From a virus, in IMG/VR virus record IMGVR_UViG_3300049259_000027, positions 1 through 21,974 of that record: DNA of 21,974 nucleotides; one strand, written 5' to 3'. Made by a program: the position numbers and the translations under genes. The notes beneath the pieces were generated by a model that saw only the letters and a list, made by a program, of their open reading frames with translations, searched no databases and was not told the origin of the DNA. How positions within the stretch are numbered: position 1 is the stretch's first letter; every line of letters begins with the position of its first letter. This document shows positions 6,581-14,600 of the stretch, piece by piece.

Positions 6581-7966
6581 GTGCCTACCGCCGCTGTGGA
6601 CAGCATTACCGACGAGATCAAGGGATTCCTGGGCAAGGCCCGCGACATCGCGGAGAAGGCCGACGCGGAAAACCGCGACTTCACCGACACCGAGCGCGCC
6701 GAGGTCACCGACCTCATGAAGAAGGCCGCGGAATCCAAGAAGAAGCTTGACCGGTCCAAGGCCGACGCTGCCACCCGGCAGGCCATGACCGACCTGGGCA
6801 CCAGCGTGGGCATGTTCGAGGACACCAAGTCCGAGAAGCGCACCGCCTCCGGACTGATCGTCCCGAATGGACGGAAGTCCATCGGTGAGTACTTCGTGGA
6901 GTCGGCCGGATACAAGGGCCTCCTGGACTCCGCGCCGAACGGTCAGTTCGGCGAAAAGATGCGCGTGCAGAGTTCGCCGGTCGGCTATAAGGCTCTTCTG
7001 CCCGGCGCTACGCCGTCCACGAAGGACCTGGTGACCTCGGGCGGTGACGGCGGCTCGGCCGATGCCTTTGTGTGGCCCCAGTTCATGCCCGGCCTCCAGG
7101 TCGGCCTGGAAGGGTTCGAGCGGCCGCTGCTGCTGCGGAGCCTGGTCACCGGCGGGCAGACCACCACCGACACCATCGAGTACGCCAAGCTCGTCAGCAT
7201 CACCAACAACGCCGCGCCGGTTCCGGAAGCGACCACGGACGGGGCGATCGGGTCGGGCACCCCGGCCGTGACCGAAGCCCAGGCGGGTGTGAAGCCGCAG
7301 TCCGGTTTCACCACCGTGCGGGAGACCACCAACGTCCGCACTATCGCCCACTGGATTCCGGTCACCAAGCGCGCGCTGAGCGATGCCGCCCAGGTTCAGA
7401 CGCTCATTGACGCGTTCCTGGAGTACGGCCTGGAGGAGGAACTCGAGAACCAGATGGTTGCCGGTGACGGCACCGGTGAGAACCTCCTGGGGCTCAACCA
7501 CATCAGCGGCACGCAGAACCAGGCGGCCGTGACCGACCCGGCCAACCGCCCGGCGGGCTTCGGCAACCTTCTGGCCCTGCGCCGAGCCAAGACCAAGGTG
7601 CGCCTGGTCGCCCGCAGCGTGGCCAACGGCTACGTGGTGCACCCCACCGACTGGCAGGCCGTGGAAGAGCTGAGCGACAACTACGGCCGCTTCTACGGTG
7701 ACGGGCCGTTCGGCACGGGCAACATGCCCACCCTGTGGGGCCTGCCGGTTGTCGAGTCGGAGTCGGTGACCCCGGGCTACGCCTGGTGCGCCGACTGGCG
7801 GCGGGCCATCCTCTGGGACCGCCAGCAGGCCGCCCTTTCCGTGACCGACAGCCACGCGGACTTCTTCGTCCGCAACCTCGTGGCCATCCTCGCCGAGCTG
7901 CGCGCGGCGTTCGCCGTGCTGCACCCGACCGCCTTCGTACGGGTCGCGCTCAACGCCGTGGCCTGA
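6581..7966 (+). CDS. Major capsid protein, HK97 fold
   Basis: A 461-residue protein starting at GTG 6581 behind a strong AGGAAGGAG ribosome site. Residues 1-80 form a charged helical region (delta-like domain), such as ADAENRDFTDTERAEVTDLM, which the protease probably removes. The rest shows HK97-fold features: SADAFVWPQFMPGLQVG, LLRSLVTGGQTTTDTIEY (N-arm to E-loop region), an IAHWIPVTKRALSDA helix, EEELENQMVAGDGTGENLLG, then GLPVVESESVTPG and a C-terminal FAVLHPTAFVRV strand. It forms the icosahedral shell. A strong hairpin directly follows the gene, consistent with high expression as a separate mRNA. Confidence 0.95.
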   Translation: MPTAAVDSITDEIKGFLGKARDIAEKADAENRDFTDTERAEVTDLMKKAAESKKKLDRSKADAATRQAMTDLGTSVGMFEDTKSEKRTASGLIVPNGRKSIGEYFVESAGYKGLLDSAPNGQFGEKMRVQSSPVGYKALLPGATPSTKDLVTSGGDGGSADAFVWPQFMPGLQVGLEGFERPLLLRSLVTGGQTTTDTIEYAKLVSITNNAAPVPEATTDGAIGSGTPAVTEAQAGVKPQSGFTTVRETTNVRTIAHWIPVTKRALSDAAQVQTLIDAFLEYGLEEELENQMVAGDGTGENLLGLNHISGTQNQAAVTDPANRPAGFGNLLALRRAKTKVRLVARSVANGYVVHPTDWQAVEELSDNYGRFYGDGPFGTGNMPTLWGLPVVESESVTPGYAWCADWRRAILWDRQQAALSVTDSHADFFVRNLVAILAELRAAFAVLHPTAFVRVALNAVA

Positions 7967-7986
7967 GCCGGCGGTCTCGTCATCCC

Positions 7987-8020
7987 GGCCGCTCGGGGCT
8001 GCCAACGGCCCCGAGCGGCC
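7987..8020 (+). terminator. Strong 13-bp hairpin after the capsid gene
   Basis: GGCCGCTCGGGGC (7987-7999) and GCCCCGAGCGGCC (8008-8020) form a perfect 13-bp stem with an 8-base loop, 20 bases after the capsid stop. It is the strongest hairpin I found. It lacks a T-run, as many actinobacterial terminators do. It could end part of the transcripts or protect the capsid mRNA. Confidence 0.65.
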
Positions 8021-8047
8021 CGAACCCCGGCAGCGAAGGGAGACAGC

Positions 8048-8113
8048 ATGATCGCCGCCTTTGTGGACCTGTGCGTCCACGCCAGCGCCAGCCTCGCCGT
8101 CCTGGTCGGCTGA
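8048..8113 (+). CDS. Possible 21-residue hydrophobic leader peptide
   Basis: An ATG at 8048 behind GAAGGGAGAC, among the better ribosome sites here, opens a frame of 21 codons that ends in TGA at 8111-8113. All but one of the codons after the start end in G or C, as in real genes of this window. The peptide is mostly hydrophobic (Ala, Val, Leu) with one Cys. It ends six bases before the next start, which itself has no good ribosome site, so the likely job is to load ribosomes for that gene by coupling. It may instead be a chance frame. Confidence 0.45.
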   Translation: MIAAFVDLCVHASASLAVLVG

Positions 8114-8119
8114 CGCGCC

Positions 8120-8452
8120 ATGTCCTATCCGCTGGACGTCTACCGCGACCTCTACCGGGGCGAACGGATCTGCCCTGTCGACAACGCCGTGAACTGCGCG
8201 TGTGTGGGGCCGAACGAACCGCCAGCGGTGCCAGTCGACGTACCGGAACACGTGGAGGCCCAAGTGGGCGAACTCAGGGAGTACGAAGTCGAGATCAACG
8301 GCAACCGCACCACGATGCGGCTGACCGAGGAGGACGCCAAGCGCTACGGCGCGGTGGAGGTCGGGCAGGCCCCGGCCGCCGACACCAAGGCCCAGACCTC
8401 GACGCAGAACAAGGCGGCCACGCCCGCGAACAAGAGCGGCGGCACGGCGTAG
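8120..8452 (+). CDS. Small protein downstream of capsid, unknown function
   Basis: A 110-residue protein. The N-terminal third has three cysteines (ICPVDNAVNCACVGPNEPP, residues about 18-35). The middle forms a short beta-helix unit (EYEVEINGNRTTMRLTEEDA, 55-73). The final 25 residues are a low-complexity Ala/Thr/Lys/Gln tail. No family function is recognised; small proteins with a similar middle motif occur after the capsid gene in other actinophages. Translation probably depends on coupling from the short frame just upstream, since no clear ribosome site precedes the ATG. A role in head completion or decoration is inferred from position only. Confidence 0.75.
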   Translation: MSYPLDVYRDLYRGERICPVDNAVNCACVGPNEPPAVPVDVPEHVEAQVGELREYEVEINGNRTTMRLTEEDAKRYGAVEVGQAPAADTKAQTSTQNKAATPANKSGGTA

Positions 8453-9021
8453 TGGACCCGCTGGCCTCGTTCGAGGACTTGCAGAAGCTCTCGCGCGAGC
8501 AGTGGACCGACGCGGACACCGAGCGGGCTACCAGCCTGCTCGGTGCCGCGTCGACGCTCGTCCGGTCCTACTGCGGCTGGGAGATCAGCGCCTTCACCGA
8601 CGCCGTAGTGACCCTCGACGGCCCCGGCGGGCGTGTGCTGGCCCTGCCGTGCCTGTACGTCACCGACGTGGCCACCGTCGAACTGCTCGACACGTCCGGC
8701 CTGGTCACGGCCACGCTGGACGACTTCGTTCCTTCCGCCGGCTCCGGCCTGATCCATCGGCGCTACGGCCGCCGATGGCCCGCGGAATACTCCTCGATCC
8801 GCGTCACCTACAGCGGCGGCTACGACCCGGCCCCGGCCGACGTCATGGCCGTGGTCGTGTCGGCCGTGGACCGCGCCCGCACGACCCCCAGCGGGGGCAT
8901 GACGCAGGAGCAGACCGGGCAGGTGATGCGGGCCTACAGCCCCACGGCCGCGCCGGGCATCACCCTGTCGGCCACCGAGCGCCTTGCGCTCGGGGACTAC
9001 AGGATCACCAGAGAGAGCTAG
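8452..9021 (+). CDS. Head-tail connector (adaptor), gp6-like
   Basis: A 189-residue protein whose GTG start overlaps the preceding stop by one base (TAGTG). The larger open frame upstream of 8452 runs through the capsid and small-gene region and is discarded. The N-terminal helices (LASFEDLQKLSREQWTDAD, then ATSLLGAASTLVRSYCGW) are the usual opening of connector adaptors in the HK97 gp6/SPP1 gp15 group. A central beta region and a GGYDPAPADVMAVVVSAVDR helix follow. Such proteins form a ring beneath the portal to which the stopper binds. Family, length and place between capsid and stopper agree. Confidence 0.82.
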   Translation: MDPLASFEDLQKLSREQWTDADTERATSLLGAASTLVRSYCGWEISAFTDAVVTLDGPGGRVLALPCLYVTDVATVELLDTSGLVTATLDDFVPSAGSGLIHRRYGRRWPAEYSSIRVTYSGGYDPAPADVMAVVVSAVDRARTTPSGGMTQEQTGQVMRAYSPTAAPGITLSATERLALGDYRITRES

Positions 9022-9025
9022 TGCC

Positions 9026-9370
9026 ATGTCCACTGCGGTTCCGTTTGCCCAGCAAACGGTGGTGCTCCTTCGACGCCAGGTGACCGGCCAGGACGCACAC
9101 GGGAACGACACCTACAGCGAGACCCGGACGACCGTGGACAACGTGTTGGTGGAGCCCTACCACACGCTGGAACGGTTCGACGCCTCCGACCTGACCGCCA
9201 CCCGTCTGCGGCTCTACGCGCCCGCCAGCGTCGGGGACGTGCTGACCTCCATCGACGCCGTGGAGTACCGGGGTGCCACGTACGAGCTGGACGGCGACCC
9301 GATGATGTGGCCGGACTGGTCCGGCGGCATCCACCACACCGAAGCCATCCTCAAGAAGGTCGCGGGGTGA
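9026..9370 (+). CDS. Head closure (stopper) protein
   Basis: A 114-residue, mainly beta protein starting at ATG 9026, four bases after the previous stop. It begins with VVLLRRQVTGQDAHGNDTY and contains TRLRLYAPASVGDVLTSIDA and YRGATYELDGDPMMWPDW. This is the pattern of SPP1 gp16-like head closure or head-tail joining proteins, which plug the connector after packaging and receive the tail. Position (adaptor, then stopper, then gp10-like) fits the standard order. The closest alternative is another neck protein of similar size. Confidence 0.78.
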   Translation: MSTAVPFAQQTVVLLRRQVTGQDAHGNDTYSETRTTVDNVLVEPYHTLERFDASDLTATRLRLYAPASVGDVLTSIDAVEYRGATYELDGDPMMWPDWSGGIHHTEAILKKVAG

Positions 9371-9374
9371 CCCC

Positions 9375-9734
9375 ATGCCAGCCGAAGTGACGTTCACGCT
9401 GGACACCCAAGGCATCGGCGAATACCTGCGCACCAGCGGCCAGCTCCGCGCCGCGCTGGCGGCCGTCGTCGCCCAGGGCGTGGCCTACGCCCGGTCCATT
9501 GCCCCGGTCGGCCGGGGCGCGGGCGAAGGCGGGGCCTACCTGCCCAGGACCGGACGACGCCCCGGCGACTACCGCAACGGCATCGTGGGCGAGGTCGCCG
9601 TGACGCGCACCCGCATGGTCGGCCGGGTCCTGGCCACCGACTTCAAGGCCGGGTGGATCGAGTACGGCTCGGAGCACATGCCCAAGTATCGGGTCCTCGG
9701 CCGCACGACCGACCACACCAAGGTGGGCGGCTAG
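9375..9734 (+). CDS. HK97 gp10-like neck/tail completion protein
   Basis: A 119-residue protein starting at ATG 9375. It opens with a short strand and a helix (IGEYLRTSGQLRAALAAVVA) and has ARSIAPVGRG, GDYRNGIVGEVAV and GWIEYGSEHMPKYRVLGRT segments. The IAPV...G.L/YR motif and the IEYGS ending are typical of the HK97 gp10 family, which acts at the neck or in tail completion. It follows the stopper and overlaps the next start by one base in TAGTG. Confidence 0.8.
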   Translation: MPAEVTFTLDTQGIGEYLRTSGQLRAALAAVVAQGVAYARSIAPVGRGAGEGGAYLPRTGRRPGDYRNGIVGEVAVTRTRMVGRVLATDFKAGWIEYGSEHMPKYRVLGRTTDHTKVGG

Positions 9735-10135
9735 TGGCCCGCCTCCTGCACTTCGCCGACGCCGAGGCCCTGTTCATCTCGGCACTGTCCGGGGTGGACG
9801 GCGTGAGCCGGACCGTGACCCGGCTCCCTGCCGCCGAGCGCCTGACGGCCGCCCTGCCGTTGGTGCGAGTGCACCGCGTCGGCGGAGCTGACGACCGGCT
9901 GACCGACACAGCACGGGTGGACCTGGAAACCTTCGCCGCCGACTACGACACGGCGTCCGCGCTGGCCCGGACCGTCCACACCGCCGCTCTGGCGCTGGGT
10001 AACACGGTGGTAGACGGCGTGCTTGTCGACACCGTGGAGACGGTCAGCGCCCCGATGTGGGTCGACTACGAAAACCCGAACGTCCAACGGTTCGTGGCCA
10101 CCTACGAAGCCGCTGTGCGCGTACTGCCCTCCTAG
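9734..10135 (+). CDS. Tail terminator protein
   Basis: A 133-residue protein starting at GTG 9734 in a one-base overlap with the previous stop. Helical N-terminus (LLHFADAEALFISALSG), central strand LVRVHRVGGADDRL, then DTARVDLETFAADYDTASAL and a closing FVATYEAAVRVLP strand. Size, alpha/beta pattern and position directly before the major tail protein match tail terminators (lambda gpU/HK97 gp11-type), which cap the tail tube and set its joining face to the head. The call rests strongly on gene order. Confidence 0.75.
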   Translation: MARLLHFADAEALFISALSGVDGVSRTVTRLPAAERLTAALPLVRVHRVGGADDRLTDTARVDLETFAADYDTASALARTVHTAALALGNTVVDGVLVDTVETVSAPMWVDYENPNVQRFVATYEAAVRVLPS

Positions 10136-10167
10136 CCCCGGAAAACCGACGACAGACCCCGCCACAG

Positions 10168-10183
10168 ACCCCCGCGTGGGGGT
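10168..10183 (+). terminator. Hairpin upstream of the major tail gene
   Basis: ACCCCC (10168-10173) and GGGGGT (10178-10183) pair around a four-base loop, and TT follows. GACAG/CTGTC just outside could extend the structure. It lies in the 84-base gap before the major tail gene, whose own ribosome site (TAGGAGA) is strong. It may partly stop transcripts from the connector genes or mark an mRNA end. Confidence 0.4.
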
Positions 10184-10219
10184 TTCCGCCTGTCCGACGT
10201 TTCGTTTAGGAGACCCCAA

Positions 10220-10885
10220 ATGGCGACTGCCACATGGGAAAGCCTGTTCGCGGGCCGCACTGACTTGATCAGGAAGATGCTCTTCGGGTCGGTGCTCGTC
10301 AAGGACTACAGCCCCACCGACTCCCTGGCCGACTTCAGCCCGTTCGACGCCACGACCGGCGGCCTGTCCTCCACGCTCCTCACGGAGAAGGGCTGGCATG
10401 ACCCCGGCTACGTGGACGAGAACGGCGTCAAGTTCGCGCCCGCAGTGTCCACTTCGGACACCAACGCGTGGCAGGCGCGCCTTCCCGTGCGCACCGACTT
10501 CACCAACGCCACGGAGACGGCGCAGGTGGTCTTCCTGGAGGACAACCCGGCTACTCGCGCTCTTTTCTCACACAAGCCGATCGCCACCGCGCCCGCGCTG
10601 GGCACGGAGGCCTTCCGGCTGACCCACGATCTGACGCCGAACCTCGTCTACCGATCGGTGCTGTTCATCGGCGTGGACGGCTCGGGTTCCAACGCCATGT
10701 ACGGCTACAAGCTCTACCCCAAGTGCTTGATGACCAAGCCGGGCGAGCAGGACTGGCGCGCGAACAAGGAACTGGTGTGGGACCTGACGTTCACGCCGTA
10801 CCCGGACCCCGTGGCCGGGTTCGCGATTGACGAAGGGCTGGACGGCCCCGGCTGGCGCGCGCTGGCCGCCCCCACGACCCCCTAA
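10220..10885 (+). CDS. Major tail protein
   Basis: A 221-residue protein starting at ATG 10220 after TTTAGGAGA, a strong ribosome site. Segments include WESLFAGRTDLIRKMLFGSV, WHDPGYVDENGVKFAP, NATETAQVVFLEDNPATRAL and LVWDLTFTPYPDPVAGFAI. This beta-rich layout, with the early gain-of-tube helix followed by a ladder of strands, matches actinophage major tail proteins that stack as hexamers to form the tail tube. The final strand before the Pro-rich tail is a common feature. Hairpins on both sides suggest it is expressed at a level set apart from its neighbours. Confidence 0.88.
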   Translation: MATATWESLFAGRTDLIRKMLFGSVLVKDYSPTDSLADFSPFDATTGGLSSTLLTEKGWHDPGYVDENGVKFAPAVSTSDTNAWQARLPVRTDFTNATETAQVVFLEDNPATRALFSHKPIATAPALGTEAFRLTHDLTPNLVYRSVLFIGVDGSGSNAMYGYKLYPKCLMTKPGEQDWRANKELVWDLTFTPYPDPVAGFAIDEGLDGPGWRALAAPTTP

Positions 10886-10888
10886 GAC

Positions 10889-10940
10889 CCGGGCCGGGAC
10901 GGCCAGTCTCTTGGCGGGGTCTGTAGCCGTCCCTGCCCGG
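10889..10940 (+). terminator. Large interrupted hairpin after the major tail gene
   Basis: GGGACGGC (10896-10903) pairs with GCCGTCCC (10926-10933). After a 2x2 internal loop, CCGGG (10889-10893) pairs with CCCGG (10936-10940). The loop is 22 bases and no T-run follows. It lies in the 104-base gap before the tail chaperone genes. It may reduce read-through so that chaperones are made at lower level than the tube protein. Confidence 0.5.
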
Positions 10941-10989
10941 CCCCTCGACTGACCCCGCTAACGACCCCGCCGAAAGCGAGTGATTTCTG

Positions 10990-11343
10990 TTGGTAACTAA
11001 GGACATCGACCTTGACGCCATCCTGGCGCAGCGGTCGGAGGCAACCGGCGCGCCGGACACCGTGGCGTTCAAGTTCGCCGGTGAAACCTGGACCGTCAAG
11101 CATCCACTTCTGGCGGATGACGACTGGAAAGACGAACTGTCCGAACTGGACCCGGAAGACAACGTGGGCCAGGCGGAGCACTACATGGGCGCCGAGCAAT
11201 TCGCGCGGTTCGTCGCAGCCGGTGGACGGTCCGGATACGTCGTGATGGTCATCCGCGAGATTGGCCGGGACATGGTGGACTTCGGCGCTGACGGCCGCCC
11301 TACACGGTCCTCGACGTCCTCGGGGAAGCGCCGGAAGCGATAG
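10990..11343 (+). CDS. Tail assembly chaperone, short form (G-like)
   Basis: A 117-residue protein starting at TTG 10990; an in-frame TGA at 10981 limits upstream starts to CTG 10987 or TTG 10990. GAAAGCGAG serves as a modest ribosome site. The body begins KDIDLDAILAQRSEATG, has TVAFKFAGETWTVKHPLL and GAEQFARFVAAGGRSGYVV, and ends in a basic Arg/Lys/Ser tail. This matches the first of the two overlapping tail chaperones that lie before the tape measure in long-tailed phages. The chaperones bind the tape measure and help tube subunits polymerise. The unshifted stop is at 11341. Confidence 0.85.
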   Translation: MVTKDIDLDAILAQRSEATGAPDTVAFKFAGETWTVKHPLLADDDWKDELSELDPEDNVGQAEHYMGAEQFARFVAAGGRSGYVVMVIREIGRDMVDFGADGRPTRSSTSSGKRRKR

Positions 11344-11687
11344 AGGCCGACCTCTGCCGGTACTACCCGGGACTGGTCGATCCCGTCGGCGCGTACTGGC
11401 GCGGGGATCTGTCGTTGCGACGCCTGCGCGTGCTCGTGGAGAACCTGCCCGCTGACGCGGCGGTCCTCCGGCGACGCGGACCACAGTGGACAGACGTCGA
11501 GTACCTGCTGGCGATGGTCGCTGACCAATTGGCGTTCTACCGCTACGACTTCGCCCGCGCCAACGGCGCGACACCCAAGGAACCGAAGCCCATGCGGCGC
11601 CCGGACGACGACGCGACGGAGGACCAGGCCGCCGAGGTTCGCGCTGCCCACGATCACGTCATGGCCCAACTCAGGGGGGAGGAATAG
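10990..11687 (+). CDS. Tail assembly chaperone, -1 frameshift long form (GT-like)
   Basis: A second frame, shifted by -1, is open from 11292 to the TAG at 11685 and has no good start of its own. It contains YTVLDVLGEAPEAIEADLC, YYPGLVDPVGAYWRGDLSLR, LRVLVENLPADAAVLRRRGP, WTDVEYLLAMVADQL and a charged tail, the pattern of the T domain of tail chaperones. If ribosomes slip at GGGGAAG (11322-11328), the product is about 232 residues: 113 from the first frame and 119 from the second. Frameshifted G/GT pairs at this place are conserved in long-tailed phages. The exact slip site is not proven. Confidence 0.75.
11322..11328 (+). other. Candidate -1 slippery sequence
   Basis: GGGGAAG reads as G GGG AAG in the first frame. 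After a -1 slip the P-site pairing (GGG) is retained while the A-site pairs less well. It lies inside the 50-base overlap window (11292-11340) where a switch must occur and is the best match there to the X-XXY-YYZ rule. The second frame already looks protein-like from about 11298, so an earlier slip is possible. Confidence 0.5.
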
Positions 11688-14600
11688 GTGGTAGCTACCG
11701 CCGGACGGCTCGCCCTGGAGATCTTCCCCACGGTCAAGGACATCGGGTCGGGCATCCAGAACCAGGTTCTGCGTCAGGTGCAGGAGATCGGCAACCGCGC
11801 CGCTGACGCGCTGTCCACCTCGCTGGCCAAGGGCGGTGACCAGGGCGGCCAGCAGGCCGGGCGAGCCATCGCCGAGGAGGTCGGCAAGGCGGGCGCGCGG
11901 GCCGGGCAGCAGGCGGGCGAACAGATCGCCTTGTTCACTGTCAGCGGGGCCAAGCGCGCCGGAACCGAGGCCGGGCAGGCTGTCCAGGAGGGCACGGTTT
12001 CCGGGGCCACAGCAGGCGCACAGCGCGCCGGGACGGCCATTGCCGAGGGCGTAGCCCGGGGAGCCCGGTCCGGTGGCGAGAGTGCCAAGACGGCCCTGAG
12101 GGAAGAGCTGGCGTCGGCGGGTACCCAAGGGGCGTCCGTCATGTCCCGCGCGTTCGCCTCGATTCGCGGTGGCATCACGGATCTCTCCGGCCACGTCCGC
12201 AGCATGGGCAGCACCGTCACCTCCGAGGCTGAAAAGGCCGGCTCGGCCGTCACCTCGAAACTCGGCGGGTCGTTGTCGCTGGGAACCACGATGATGGCGG
12301 GCCTCGGGGCCGGGGCCGTCATGGCACTGGGCCAGGCCGCCGCAGCCGCCGTGCGCACGGGCATCGAGTTCGACGCGTCGCAGGAGTCCGCGACGATGGC
12401 GTTTACCACGATGCTCCACAGCGGGCAGCAGGCCACGGAGTTCATGGGGCAGCTCGAAAAGTTCGCCGCGCAGACTCCGTTCGACCTCCCGGACGTGGTG
12501 ACTGGTGCTCAGCGGCTGATGGCGTTTGGCTTTGAGGCCAAGCAAGTTGTGCCGACGCTGACCGCCATCGGTGACGCCGTGGCGGGCATGGGCGGTTCCG
12601 CGGAGCAGATCCAGCAAGTGACGCTCGCGATTGGACAGATGTCCGCCAAGGGCAAGATCCAGTCGGACGAAATCTTGCAGCTCACGGAGGCGGGCATTCC
12701 CGCCTTGCGCATCCTGGCCAACCAGATGAACGTGTCCACCGGTGATCTCCAGAACCTGATCACCAAGGGCCTGGTCCCGGCCGGTCCGGCCATCCAGCAA
12801 CTTCTGTCCGGAATGGAGCAGGGCACCAAGGGCGCGGCAGGAACCACAACCGCCTTCGCAGGCATGATGGCCAATCAGTCCGTGACGCTGACGGGCACCT
12901 GGAGCAACTTCAAGGACAACTTCAACCGGGCTATGGGGCAGCTCCTCCAGCCCGCCATGCCTGCGATCAAGGCATCGCTGGGGTGGCTGACGAGCCAGCT
13001 GGGCAAGGTTCCCGCCGGGCTGCACCAGATCAGCGTGGCCGCTGGCGAGATCGGACAGGGCTTCCGTACAGGACAAGCACAATCGGCCGGGTTCGCCGGT
13101 GTGATGGAGCGGATCGGGGTCGCGGCCCGCAATGTCGCGAACTGGTTCATGACCGTCCTATGGCCCCCGCTCCAGCGGATCGGGAGTCTACTGTGGACAT
13201 ACGTCCAGCCTGCCTGGTCCGCCTTGGTCGTCGTCTTCACGCAGCACCTTTGGCCTGCGCTGCAACGGATGTGGACCGCCATGTCCCCCTTCGTGGAGAT
13301 CTTCTTCAAGGTCGCGGGCGTCATCCTCGGCGTGGCCATCGTGGCGCTGCTGAAGCTCGTCGAGGTGCTGTTCCGGCTGGCCGGACCGGTGATCGACATA
13401 CTGTCGCGCGCGTTCGCCGGGTTCTTCAACGTGGTGCGGTCCGTGTTCTCCGGACTGGCTACGGCCGGAGTCGCTGTCTGGCACGCCCTGGAGGCTGCCT
13501 GGTCCGGACTGACCACGGCCACGCGCGCGGTCGGCACCGCCGTGGGGGCAGCGCTGCGCGGCATCCAAGTGGCCCTGTCTGCGGTCGGAGACGCAGCGGT
13601 CTGGTTGTGGCACAACGCAATCCAGCCAACCTGGAACGCGATCTCGCTCGCCGCAAGGATTCTGTTCGCCGTGGTGTTCACCGTCCTGGTCACGCCGTGG
13701 CTGATTCTCTGGCGGACCGTGCTCGGCCCGGTGATCACCTGGCTGTGGCAGGAGCGCATTAAGCCGATCTTCGACTTGATCGGGCTCGGCGCGCAGCTCC
13801 TGTGGCGCGGGATCGAAATCGTGGGCCACGGAATAGCCTCCGCCTGGAACTTTCTGGGCGGGATTTTCCGCGACGTCTACAACTTCACGATTCGCGTTGC
13901 GATCGAGGCTTTCCAGTGGGGAATGTCGATTCTCCACGACAAATTCATCGTGCCGATCTCGCGCGCGATTCAGATTGCCTGGCAGGCCGTGGGAATTGCC
14001 TGGCGCTGGGTGCATGACACCTTCATTCAGCCTGCCATCACCGGCTTCCAGATCGCCTTGTCGTGGCTGCACGATCACGTCGTCGTGCCGGTTGGAAACG
14101 CGATTTCCAATATCTGGCGCGGAATGGGCGATGCCATCAACTGGGTTTGGCTGCACGTGATCCGCCCGGCCTTCGACGCCGTGTCCTGGGCCGTCCACGG
14201 CGTCGGCTCCGCATTCGATTCCGCCGTGAATTGGATTGGCCAAATCTGGGATCGGATCAAGGGCGTTGTGGCCGTGCCGATCAACTTTGTGATCAATACA
14301 ATTCTCAACAATGGCCTTTTCGCGGCCTGGAACTGGATTGCCGACAAGATCGGATTGGGCAATCTGAAATTGCACGTCAACCCGATCCCCGGGTATGCGC
14401 GCGGCGGCATCCTGCCCGGCTACTCGCCGGGCCGTGACAACATGCTGGCCGCTTCGCCGGGCGGCCCCGTCGCGCTGTCCGGCGGCGAGGCAATCATGCG
14501 TCCGGAGTGGACTGCTGCGGCAGGGCGGCAATACATCACCGGCGCCAACGAGGCGGCGGCCCGTGGCGGAGTCACCGGCGCGTCGAGTTTCATTGCCGCC

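Noticed and set aside
5402-8263. A 953-codon minus-strand open frame opposite the protease and capsid genes
   Set aside because: It is antisense to two well-recognised genes, has no recognisable domain, and is the kind of long mirror frame expected where plus-strand codons end in G/C.
7735-8451. Upstream extension of the head-tail connector frame
   Set aside because: It runs through the end of the capsid gene, the hairpin and the small gene. The GTG at 8452 fits the family N-terminus.
8984-9025. Upstream extension of the head closure gene
   Set aside because: It would add 14 residues overlapping the connector gene; the ATG at 9026 gives the usual N-terminus.
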